Below, in pieces: positions 16,595 to 25,300 of a stretch of 38,862 bases of DNA. Position numbers and translations under genes: made by a program. Below the pieces are notes generated by a model. The model made no database searches. It was not told the origin of the DNA and saw only the letters and a program-made list of their open reading frames with translations. This DNA comes from Actinomycetota bacterium (GTDB lineage: Bacteria; Actinomycetota; Actinomycetes; Streptosporangiales; Streptosporangiaceae), in NCBI GenBank assembly GCA_027326205.1, contig DAHWEX010000725.1:1-38862 (forward strand), read 5' to 3'. Position 1 is the stretch's first letter. Every line of letters begins with the position of its first letter.

Positions 16595-17878
16595 TTGACG
16601 TCCGTGAACCAAGAGCCGACGCCCACCGAGAGCGAGATCCTGGCGTCCCCGGACGTGTCGGCCGACCTGATGGCCAACTCGTTCGGCGACTACGTGCGGA
16701 TCATGGGCAGGCGCGTCCGCTCCGGCGAGAGCGGCGCGCTGCCGGTCATCGCCGGCCTGGTCGTCATCGTGATCATCTTCCAGGTCAAGAACTCGCTGTT
16801 CCTCTCGGCGGGCAACCTGGTCAACCTGATGGCGCAGTCGGCGTTCATCATCACGCTCGGCATGGCCGAGGTCTTCGTGCTGCTGCTCGGCGACATCGAC
16901 CTCGCCGCCGGCTACACGGCCGCCTGCGGCGCGGTCGTCGCGCTGTGGCTGCTCGCGCTCGGCGACCCCTGGTGGGTCGCGGTCATCGTCGCGCTGGCCG
17001 GCTCCGCCGCCTACGGCGCCCTGCAGGGCATCGTCACCGCGAAACTGGGGCTGCCGTCGTTCGTGGTGACCCTGGCCGGCCAGCTCGGCCTGTCCGGCTT
17101 GCTGCTGTACCTGATCAACGCGACCGGCAGCATCGGCGTCGGCGGCGTGATCAACCTGCACAACAGCATCATCAACGACATCGAGAACGGCGACCTCAGC
17201 CCGACGGCCACCTGGATCGTGATGATCGCCATCGCCGTCCTGTCCGGCCTCGGCATGTTCTACGGCGACTTCCGCCGCCGGTCGGCGGGCCTCGTCGCCC
17301 CGCCGCAGTCGGTCACGCTGCTGAAGATCGGCGGGGTCCTGATCGCCGCCATCGTGGTGGCGGTGATCGCCAACCAGAACCGCGGCCGGCTGATCGTGCT
17401 GGAGGGCATGCCGTGGAGCGTGCTCGTGGTGCTCGCCATCTTGTTCCTGTGGACGATGCTGCTCGGCCGCACGCGGTTCGGCCGGTACATCTACGCGATC
17501 GGCGGGAACGCCGAGGCCGCCCGGCGGGCGGGCATCAGCATCGTGCGAATCCGCACGCTCGCGTTCACCCTGTGCGGCCTGACGGCCGGCCTGACCGGCA
17601 TCATCTACGCGTCCTACCTGGGGTCGATCTCTACCGGAGTGGACGGCGGACAGAACGTGCTGAACGCCGTCGCGGCGGCGGTCATCGGCGGCACCAGCCT
17701 CTTCGGCGGCCGCGGCAAGATGCTGCACGCGGTCATCGGCGGCCTCGTGGTCGGCGTCATCTACAACGGCCTGGAACTGCTCGGCCTGTCGGCCGCGGCC
17801 CAGCTCATGTGGACGGCGCTGGTCCTGCTCGCGGCCGTCATCGTCGACCGCATCACCAGGCGGGGGTCGGCCGGCTAA
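16595..17878 (+). CDS. Sugar ABC transporter permease (XylH/RbsC family)
   Basis: TTG start after GGAGGG; many TM segments; GNAEAARRAGI and GGTSLFGGRG motifs. Confidence 0.88.
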   Translation: MTSVNQEPTPTESEILASPDVSADLMANSFGDYVRIMGRRVRSGESGALPVIAGLVVIVIIFQVKNSLFLSAGNLVNLMAQSAFIITLGMAEVFVLLLGDIDLAAGYTAACGAVVALWLLALGDPWWVAVIVALAGSAAYGALQGIVTAKLGLPSFVVTLAGQLGLSGLLLYLINATGSIGVGGVINLHNSIINDIENGDLSPTATWIVMIAIAVLSGLGMFYGDFRRRSAGLVAPPQSVTLLKIGGVLIAAIVVAVIANQNRGRLIVLEGMPWSVLVVLAILFLWTMLLGRTRFGRYIYAIGGNAEAARRAGISIVRIRTLAFTLCGLTAGLTGIIYASYLGSISTGVDGGQNVLNAVAAAVIGGTSLFGGRGKMLHAVIGGLVVGVIYNGLELLGLSAAAQLMWTALVLLAAVIVDRITRRGSAG

Positions 17879-17901
17879 CCCGCCTGCCCGATAATGACGG
17901 A

Positions 17902-18813
17902 GTGACAGACCAGGCACGACGGCGAGCCGGGCGAACCGCGAAGGCGGTTCCCCGGCTCGCCGTGCACCAGCGGGTCCGGCTCGGGGCGGCGGAGCTGGTG
18001 CCGGACGTGGACCGGCCGGGTTCCTGGCTGCTGTTCGTGGACGGCGTCCCGCAGAGCGGGGTGGACCTCGCCGACCCCGGCTACCTGGAGTTCGAGTACG
18101 TCCGCAGGATCGGTCACGTCGCCGACCTGGCGTTCCCGCCCGGGGAGCCGGTGCGCGCGCTGCACCTCGGCGGCGGGGCGCTGACCCTGCCCCGGTACCT
18201 CCAGCACACCAGGCCCGGCTCCCGGCAGCTTGTCGCCGAGATCGACGACGAGCTCACCAGCCTGGTCCGCGCGCGCCTGCCGCTGCCCGCCGGGCACCGG
18301 ATCCGGGTGCGCGCCGCCGACGCCCGCGCCGTCGCCGAGGCCGCGCGGGAGGCGAGCTACGACCTGGTGATCGCCGACGTGTTCGCCGGGGCCGTCACGC
18401 CGCCGCACCTGACCACGGCGGAGTTCGCCGCCGCGACGGCCGCCGCGCTGCGGCCCGGCGGGGTCTACGCGGTGAACGTGGCCGGCGGCGGCGCCGCCCA
18501 CGGGGAGGCACTCGCCGCGGCGCGGTCGGCGGTCGCCACCATCCGCTCCGTTTACAAGGAAACGGCCCTGGTCGCCGAGTCGGGCGTGCTGCGCGGGCGG
18601 CGGCGCGGGAACCTCGTGATCGTCGGAAGCGACCAGGCCCTGCCGGAGGCGGCGCTGGCGCGCGCGGCGGCCGGCGACCCGTTCCCGGCGCGGCTGGTGA
18701 CGGGCACGGACCTCGCGCGCTTCGCCTCAGGCGCACCAGTTACCACTGACGCCACCATCGCCGCTAACACCTCAGCGTCATCTGGAACCTCTCCGCAGTC
18801 AACGGAATGGTAA
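17902..18813 (+). CDS. Spermidine synthase-like SAM-dependent (aminopropyl/methyl)transferase fold protein
   Basis: GTG start at 17902; RALHLGGGALTLPRYL, VAEIDDELTSLVR, YDLVIADVF motifs. Confidence 0.75.
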   Translation: MTDQARRRAGRTAKAVPRLAVHQRVRLGAAELVPDVDRPGSWLLFVDGVPQSGVDLADPGYLEFEYVRRIGHVADLAFPPGEPVRALHLGGGALTLPRYLQHTRPGSRQLVAEIDDELTSLVRARLPLPAGHRIRVRAADARAVAEAAREASYDLVIADVFAGAVTPPHLTTAEFAAATAAALRPGGVYAVNVAGGGAAHGEALAAARSAVATIRSVYKETALVAESGVLRGRRRGNLVIVGSDQALPEAALARAAAGDPFPARLVTGTDLARFASGAPVTTDATIAANTSASSGTSPQSTEW

Positions 18814-18864
18814 CGCGCCCGATTCGCACATAATGCGGCGGTCCGTTCTTCTACCCTTGGCCCC

Positions 18865-20313
18865 ATGGACTTGCCTTCCTCAGGTTGGTACCCGGACCCG
18901 TACGGGACGCCTAGCTTGCTCCGGTGGTGGGATGGGTCGGGCTGGACCCAGCACACCCACCCGGACGTGACCGCGGGCGCTAACGGGAACGGCGGGGCGC
19001 CCGCGGCGACCGCTGTGCAGGGGGCCGCCGTGGAGGCCACGGCGGTGGCGGGCACCACGGTGCAGGCCGCCGTCCAGGCCACGGCCGTCCAGCGCCCGGT
19101 CGAGGCGGCCCCGCCGCAGGCGACGGTGCTGCAGGGCGCCCCGTTCCAGGCCGGCCCCGGGTTTCCGGGCACAGGGCAGCCCTCCGCCGAATGGCTCAGC
19201 AAGACCAAGCCGCCGACCGGGCCGCCCACCCAGCCGCAGCCCGCCCTGCCGACGGGCCCCGGGTACCAGCCGATGGCCTACCAGCCGACGACGGTGCAGC
19301 CGGGCTACCCGCAGCCGGGCATGGGCTGGGGCCCGGCCGGCGGCGACGGCGCGGGCACGCAGGTGCTGGCGCCCTGGCAGGCCCCCGGCGGGCCCGGCGG
19401 CGGGCCTGGCGGATTCGGCGGGCCCGGCGGACTCGGCGGGCCCGCAGGGCCGGTACCCGGGTACGGGTACGGGTACCAGGAGGCCCAGCGGCGCCGCAGG
19501 CGGCTGGCCATCGGCCTCGGCGCCGGGGCGGTCGTCGCGATCGCGGCGATCACCGTCATCGTCTCAAGCCTCGGCGGGTCCCCGTCGACCCCCACGGCGG
19601 ACCAGGCTGCCAGCAGCCCGACGGCCGCGTCGGCCACCGCGGCGGCGTCGGCGACCGCGCCGGTTTCCGCCTCCCCGTCCGTCACCGCGTCGGCCTCGCC
19701 GGCCGTCGGCGCGAACGGGCTGCTGGCCGACTCCCAGTCGGGCCTGTCCTACAGCCAGTTGCCCTCCCCCTGGCAGGCGACCGCGTCCTGCCCGCTCAAC
19801 AGCGGCGTGTTCCCCTGGACCGACGGCGAGGACGCCGTGGCCGGCCAGGTCAACGGCAACAACGGGGCCCAGACGTGGTACGGCGAGGCCTGCTCGGGAC
19901 CGCTCCCCCAGCAGTACGGCTACAGCGGCACGGCGGACCTGCAGAACGCCGCGGAGTCCCTGGCCTCGACCTTCGAGAACGCCTACTACAGCACGCTCAA
20001 CGGCAGCGTCTCCCCCGGGCAGGACACGCCGGTCCAGGTCAGCGGGCACGCGGGCTGGGAGGTCAGCTACACCGTGTCCTACCCGGACGCGTCCGCCGAG
20101 GGCGCGACGTGGAACGGGGAGATGGCCGTCGTCGTGGTGGTCGACAACGGGACCGGCCAGCCCGGCGTCTTCTTCACGTCGATCCCGGCCACGCTGAACG
20201 AGGACAACATCGCCACCCTCATCTCGTCCCTGCGGCTCACCGCGCCATCGGCCGCCACGGGCACCGCGAGCGCGACGCCCGCCGGCACCTCGCAGGGCGG
20301 CGCGACCCCGTAA
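18865..20313 (+). CDS. DUF2510 domain protein with Pro/Gly-rich linker, one TM segment and an extracytoplasmic domain
   Basis: GWYPDPYGTPSLLRWWDGSGWTQHTHP (DUF2510); TM after RRRRRLAIG; Ser/Ala/Thr-rich linker. Confidence 0.8.
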   Translation: MDLPSSGWYPDPYGTPSLLRWWDGSGWTQHTHPDVTAGANGNGGAPAATAVQGAAVEATAVAGTTVQAAVQATAVQRPVEAAPPQATVLQGAPFQAGPGFPGTGQPSAEWLSKTKPPTGPPTQPQPALPTGPGYQPMAYQPTTVQPGYPQPGMGWGPAGGDGAGTQVLAPWQAPGGPGGGPGGFGGPGGLGGPAGPVPGYGYGYQEAQRRRRRLAIGLGAGAVVAIAAITVIVSSLGGSPSTPTADQAASSPTAASATAAASATAPVSASPSVTASASPAVGANGLLADSQSGLSYSQLPSPWQATASCPLNSGVFPWTDGEDAVAGQVNGNNGAQTWYGEACSGPLPQQYGYSGTADLQNAAESLASTFENAYYSTLNGSVSPGQDTPVQVSGHAGWEVSYTVSYPDASAEGATWNGEMAVVVVVDNGTGQPGVFFTSIPATLNEDNIATLISSLRLTAPSAATGTASATPAGTSQGGATP

Positions 20314-20336
20314 CGCCAGGCGTTACGGGGTCGCGC
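20300..20336. terminator. 18-bp perfect inverted repeat between convergent genes (likely bidirectional terminator)
   Basis: GCGCGACCCCGTAACGCC-a-GGCGTTACGGGGTCGCGC; contains the TAA stop of the DUF2510 gene. Confidence 0.7.
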
Positions 20337-20347
20337 TCACCCGGCGA

Positions 20348-21877
20348 TCAGGAATTCACCGGGAAACCCAGGTTCACCCCGCCGTGCGAGGGATCCGGCC
20401 ACCGGGAGGTGACCACCTTGCCGCGGGTGTAGAAATGCACGCCCTCCGTGCCGTGCACGTGGGTATCGCCGAACAGGGACGCCTTCCAGCCGCCGAAGGA
20501 GTAGTACGCCATCGGCACCGGGATCGGCACGTTCACCCCGACCATGCCGATCTCGCACTCGGACGCGAACCGCCGCGCGGCGCCGCCGTCGTTGGTGAAG
20601 ACCGCCACCCCGTTCCCGTACGGGCTGGCGTTGACCAGGGCCACCGCGTCGGCGTAGGACCGCGCGCGGACCACCGACAGCACCGGGCCGAAGATCTCGT
20701 CGGTGTAGGCCGTGTTGTCCGGCGTCACGTGGTCGAGCAGGGACGGCCCGAGCCAGAACCCGCCGCCGTGCCCGTCGCCGCCCTCGACGGGGTGCGCGCG
20801 GCCGTCGACCGCCAGGGTCGCGCCCTGCTCGACCCCGGAGTCCAGGTAGGAGGCGACCTTGTCCCGGTGCGCGCCGGTGACCAGCGGGCCCATCTCGGAC
20901 CGCGGGTCGGCGCCGGGCCCCACGGTCAGCTTGCCGACCCGCTCGGCGATCTTCGCGACCAGTTCGTCGCCCACCGGGTCCACGGCGACCAGCGCGGAGA
21001 CCGCCATGCACCGCTCTCCCGCGCTGCCGAACCCGGCCGACACCGCCGCGTCGGCGGCCAGGTCCAGGTCGGCGTCCGGGAGGACGACCATGTGGTTCTT
21101 CGCGCCGCCGAGGGCCTGCACCCGCTTGCCGGCCCGGGTGCCGACCTCGTAGACGGAGCGGGCGACCGGCGTGGAGCCGACGAAGGACACCGCGGCGACG
21201 TCCGGGTGGGCGAGCAGCGCGCCGACCGCGACCTTGTCGCCGTGCACGACGTTGAACACCCCGTCGGGCAGCCCGGCCTCGGCCCAGAGCCTGGCCAGCA
21301 GGACGGACGCCGACGGGTCCTTCTCCGACGGCTTGAGCACGAACGCGTTGCCGGCGGCGATCGCCACCGGGAACATCCACATCGGGACCATCGCCGGGAA
21401 GTTGAACGGGGTGATCCCCGCGACGACGCCGAGCGGCTGCCGCAGGCTGTAGGAGTCGACGCCGGTCGAGACGTTCTCGCTGAAGCCGCCCTTGAGCAGG
21501 TGCGGGATGCCGCAGGCGAACTCCACGACCTCAAGGCCGCGGGCGACCTCGCCCGCGGCGTCGGCGGCGACCTTGCCGTGCTCGCTGGTGATCAGCGCGG
21601 CAAGCTCGCCGGAGCGGGACCGGACCAGCTCGCGGAAGGCGAAGAGCACCGTGGCGCGCCTGGCCAGGGAGACGCGGCCCCAGGTCTTCGCGGCCTCCTT
21701 CGCCGCCGCCACGGCGTCGTCCACCTCGTCCGGTGCGGCGAAGTCGACGACGCCGGTGACCTGGCCGGTCGCCGGGTCGTAGATGTCGCCCTGGCGAGCG
21801 GCTACGCCGCTCCACGGCTTGCCGCCGATCCAGTGCGTACAGTGTTTGCCGGCTCGCGCGCTCGCGTGCTTGGCCAT
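20348..21877 (-). CDS. mmsA: CoA-acylating methylmalonate-semialdehyde dehydrogenase
   Basis: 509 aa from ATG 21877; GITPFNFPAMVPMWMFPVAIAAGN, GSAGERCMA, EIFGPVL motifs. Confidence 0.9.
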   Translation of the reverse strand: MAKHASARAGKHCTHWIGGKPWSGVAARQGDIYDPATGQVTGVVDFAAPDEVDDAVAAAKEAAKTWGRVSLARRATVLFAFRELVRSRSGELAALITSEHGKVAADAAGEVARGLEVVEFACGIPHLLKGGFSENVSTGVDSYSLRQPLGVVAGITPFNFPAMVPMWMFPVAIAAGNAFVLKPSEKDPSASVLLARLWAEAGLPDGVFNVVHGDKVAVGALLAHPDVAAVSFVGSTPVARSVYEVGTRAGKRVQALGGAKNHMVVLPDADLDLAADAAVSAGFGSAGERCMAVSALVAVDPVGDELVAKIAERVGKLTVGPGADPRSEMGPLVTGAHRDKVASYLDSGVEQGATLAVDGRAHPVEGGDGHGGGFWLGPSLLDHVTPDNTAYTDEIFGPVLSVVRARSYADAVALVNASPYGNGVAVFTNDGGAARRFASECEIGMVGVNVPIPVPMAYYSFGGWKASLFGDTHVHGTEGVHFYTRGKVVTSRWPDPSHGGVNLGFPVNS

Positions 21878-21879
21878 CG

Positions 21880-23181
21880 CTATGCCGCCGCCCGCGCGTC
21901 CACGGCCCGCAGCGCGTCGAGGAGCAGCGCGAGGCCCTCGCGCGCCTCGGCCTCGCTGAGGGTGAGCGGCGGCGCCATCCGCAGCGTCGCGCCGTACAGG
22001 CCGCCCTTGCCGACGAGCAGGCCGCGCGCCTTGGTCTCCTCCATGGCCCGGGCCGCGAGGGCCGGCGACGGCTTGCCGGTGGCGGGGTCGGCGAGGTCGA
22101 CGGCGAACATGAGGCCCTTGCCGCGCACGTCGGCGACGATGGCCAGGTCGTTCGCCGCGCCCTTGAGGCCGCTGATGACGATGTCCCCGCACGCGGCCGC
22201 GTTCCGCCGCAGGTCGTGGGAGAGCACGTAGTCGAGGGTGGCGTTGGCGGCGGTGGTGGCGATCGGGTTGCCGCCGAAGGTGGAGATGCCGTTGCCGCGG
22301 ATGCCGTCGAGCAGGTCGCCCCGGCCGACCACGCCACCGATCGCGAACCCGTTGGCGAGCCCCTTGGCGAACGTCATGAAGTCCGGGGTGACGCCGTGCG
22401 CCTGGATGCCCCAGAAGGTCTCCCCGGTGCGGCCCCAGCCGGTCTGCACCTCATCGGAGATGAACAGGATGCCGTGGGAGTCGAGGACCTCCTTGTAGGC
22501 GCTGAAGAGGCCGTCCGGAGCCATCGTGAAGCCGCCGACGCCCTGGATCGGCTCGGCGATGAGCGCGCCGACGTCCGCCGGGTGGACCGCGGCGGTCAGC
22601 AGCGCGCGCAGGTCCTCGACGCAGGCGTCGATGTACGCCGCGTCCGAGAGATCCCGGTAGGCGGGCAACTGCCGGTCCGTCCCGTGCAGGTAATGGGTGC
22701 CGAACGGGTCGTTGCTGCTCGCCTTCCAGCTCGCGTTGCCAGTGACGGCGACGGTGCCGAAGGTGCGGCCGTGGTACGAGTTCCGCATCGCGAGCACCTG
22801 GTTGGCCTTGCGGGCGCTGAGCGCCGCGGCGAGCGCGGCCTCGTTGGCCTCGGAGCCGGAGTTGGTGAAGAACACCTTGGCGTCGGGAATGCCGGAGATC
22901 GCGGCGATCTTCTCGGCGAGCTCGACCTGGCTGCGGATCAGGTACAGCGTGGAGGTGTGGTAGACGCCGGACGCGATCTGCCGCTCTACCGCCTCGCGCA
23001 CCTCGGCCACGTCGTAGCCGAGCATGTTCGTGAGGATGCCGGCGAAGAAGTCGAGATAGCTGTTGCCCTGGCCGTCGGTGACGTGGCACCCCTTGCCGCT
23101 GACGATCTCGATCGGCTCGCTGTAGTTGGTGGCGACCCACTGAGGAATGACCGCGCGGTGGCGGGCGTAGAGATCAGACAT
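21880..23181 (-). CDS. Aspartate aminotransferase family (class III) aminotransferase, beta-alanine/GABA-type
   Basis: 433 aa; FFTNSGSEANEAALAAA, ISDEVQTGWGRTGE, TFAKGLANG motifs. Confidence 0.85.
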   Translation of the reverse strand: MSDLYARHRAVIPQWVATNYSEPIEIVSGKGCHVTDGQGNSYLDFFAGILTNMLGYDVAEVREAVERQIASGVYHTSTLYLIRSQVELAEKIAAISGIPDAKVFFTNSGSEANEAALAAALSARKANQVLAMRNSYHGRTFGTVAVTGNASWKASSNDPFGTHYLHGTDRQLPAYRDLSDAAYIDACVEDLRALLTAAVHPADVGALIAEPIQGVGGFTMAPDGLFSAYKEVLDSHGILFISDEVQTGWGRTGETFWGIQAHGVTPDFMTFAKGLANGFAIGGVVGRGDLLDGIRGNGISTFGGNPIATTAANATLDYVLSHDLRRNAAACGDIVISGLKGAANDLAIVADVRGKGLMFAVDLADPATGKPSPALAARAMEETKARGLLVGKGGLYGATLRMAPPLTLSEAEAREGLALLLDALRAVDARAAA

Positions 23182-23247
23182 GGTCTCAGTCTGCCCGCGC
23201 GGCCGCTGGCCGCCTAGTGACAGAGTGACACGGCTATCCGGGTTATT

Positions 23248-23264
23248 CCTTACATCATGTAAGG
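23248..23264. promoter_or_regulatory. Perfect palindromic operator candidate upstream of the PucR-family gene
   Basis: CCTTACAT-C-ATGTAAGG. Confidence 0.6.
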
Positions 23265-23274
23265 TCGCAGGCGG

Positions 23275-24651
23275 ATGCCGCTGACCCTGCGCGAGGTGCT
23301 TGACCTCGATGTGGTCCGCCGTGGCTCGCCGCACGTGGTGGCGGGCGCGGCGCGGCTCGACGTGCCCGTCCGCTGGGTGCACGCGATCGAGCTGACCGAC
23401 GCCGGGCGGCTGCTGCGCGGCGGCGAACTGGTGCTCTCCACCGGGATCGCGCTGCCCGACTCGCCGGCTGGCCTCGCCGCCTACATCGCCTCGCTGGCCG
23501 ACGTCGGCGTCGCCGGCCTGGCTGTCGAGCTCGGCCGCCGGTACGCCGGCGCGCTGCCGGAGGCGCTCGTGGCGGCCGCGCGGCGCCGCACGGTGCCGCT
23601 GGTCGAACTGCGCCGCGAGGTGGCGTTCATCGAGATCACCGAGGCGGTGCACGCGCGGATCATCGACGAGCTGCTGCTGTCGCGGGCCGCCGCCACGCTG
23701 GCGCTCGGCCGGGTGCTCACGTCCCGGGCCGAGTCGCTGGAGCGGCAGGCGCACCGGACGCTGATCAGCGCGCTGGTCGAGGGCGCCGGCCCGGCCGGGC
23801 CGTTCGGCGGCGGCGGCGAGGGCGCGGCCGCGGCGCGGGCCCGGGCGATGGGCGTGGAGCTGACCGGCCGGGACCTCATCGCGGTGGTGGTCAGGCTGCC
23901 CGACCAGGAACCGGATGCGGCCGACCCGCCCGGCGGCCTCGGGGCTGGCCTCGGGGCGCCAGGTGCCGGAGGCGGGCAGTCCGACGTGCTCGGCGTCGCC
24001 GACGTGCTCGCCGGGGCCTGCCGGGCCGCCGGCGTGCCCGCGCTCGTCGGCGCGCTCGACCACGTGCGGGCCGGCGCGCTGCTGTCGCTGCCGCCCGGCG
24101 CGGGCGACGAGAAGCCGCTGCGCGCCCTGGCCCGGCGGCTGGCGAGCTGGCACTCGGCCCGGGCCGGGACGCCGGCCGGCGCCGCCCTCTCCGCTGTCCC
24201 GCCCGGCCCGGTGATCGGGGCGAGCGGCCGCTCCGGATCACTGCGGGAGGTGGCGGAAGCGTTCCGTGAGGCCAGGGAGGTCGCCGACCTGGCGGCCCGG
24301 TATCCCGCGAAGGCCGCCGCCCGTCCCTTCTACCGGCTGCCTGACCTGCGGTTGCGCGGCCTGCTGCACCTGCTGCGGGACGACGCGCGGCTGCGCGCGT
24401 TCGCCGAGCGGGAACTCGGCCCGCTGCTGTCCTACGACGCCGAGCACGGGACTCACCTGGCGGACGACCTGGCGGCCTTCCTCGATTCCGGCGGCAACAA
24501 GGCGCTCGCCGCCGCGCGGGCGCACCTCGCCCGGCCGACGTTCTACCAGCGGCTCGCCCTGATCGAGCGCGTCCTGTCGGTGAGCCTGGCCGACCCGGAG
24601 TCCCGTGCCTCGCTGCACGTCGCCCTGCTGGCCCGCCAGGAAAGCCGCTAA
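23275..24651 (+). CDS. PucR family transcriptional regulator
   Basis: 458 aa; N-terminal PucR domain (LTLREVLDLDVVRRG...VRWVHAIEL), C-terminal HTH (FLDSGGNKALAAARAHLARPTFYQRLALIE). Confidence 0.85.
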   Translation: MPLTLREVLDLDVVRRGSPHVVAGAARLDVPVRWVHAIELTDAGRLLRGGELVLSTGIALPDSPAGLAAYIASLADVGVAGLAVELGRRYAGALPEALVAAARRRTVPLVELRREVAFIEITEAVHARIIDELLLSRAAATLALGRVLTSRAESLERQAHRTLISALVEGAGPAGPFGGGGEGAAAARARAMGVELTGRDLIAVVVRLPDQEPDAADPPGGLGAGLGAPGAGGGQSDVLGVADVLAGACRAAGVPALVGALDHVRAGALLSLPPGAGDEKPLRALARRLASWHSARAGTPAGAALSAVPPGPVIGASGRSGSLREVAEAFREAREVADLAARYPAKAAARPFYRLPDLRLRGLLHLLRDDARLRAFAERELGPLLSYDAEHGTHLADDLAAFLDSGGNKALAAARAHLARPTFYQRLALIERVLSVSLADPESRASLHVALLARQESR

Positions 24652-24715
24652 CGGCCGCCCGTACCCGGCGGGCGGTGACCGTGGAACCTCATGACACCCG
24701 AGGCGTGCCCCTCGC

Positions 24716-24943
24716 TCAGCCGGCCGTTTCGTCCGGGTCTTCGAGCTTGAAGCCGACCTTCAGCGTGACCTGGACGGTCGGGACGCCGTTCGCGTCCAGG
24801 CTGCCCCTGATCGAGGTCACCTCGAACCAGTCGAGGTGGCGCAGCGTCTTGCTGGCCCGTTCCAGCGCGGTCTTGACCGCGTGGTCGATGCCCTGGTCCG
24901 AGCTGCCGACGATCTCGGTGAGGCGGTACACGTTCGCGTCCAT
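24716..24943 (-). CDS. Dodecin family flavin-binding protein
   Basis: 75 aa MDANVYRLTEIVGSSDQGIDHAVKTALERASKTLRHLDWFEVTSIRG...; strong RBS (ggaggg). Confidence 0.9.
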   Translation of the reverse strand: MDANVYRLTEIVGSSDQGIDHAVKTALERASKTLRHLDWFEVTSIRGSLDANGVPTVQVTLKVGFKLEDPDETAG

Positions 24944-25224
24944 GCTGCCCTCCGCTGGGAGACGGTTCCCGTGCCTCAAGAGTCGCACGCCGCCGCCGGG
25001 GTCCCGCGGCCGGCACGCCGGCCCGCCAGGCACAGCCGGAGTACGTGAACTTGCGCACTGCGGTTGCACGCGGGCCACCGGTCATAACCCGCTGTCAGTC
25101 CCCACCCGCCCGGGGGCCACCAGCCTATGCGGGAGGACCGACAATCGATCATCGAAACAGCGCTGACCTGCCGTTTTCAGACGCAGACGCAGACGCCAGA
25201 ATACAGCCTAGCCGCAGACGCGCG

Positions 25225-25267
<43 letters not shown>

Positions 25268-25300
25268 TGAACTTACGGCACGGGCTACCGGTCCGCGACA

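Noticed and set aside
15893-17917. 674-aa minus-strand ORF
   Set aside because: Antisense to the ATPase and permease genes; composition artefact
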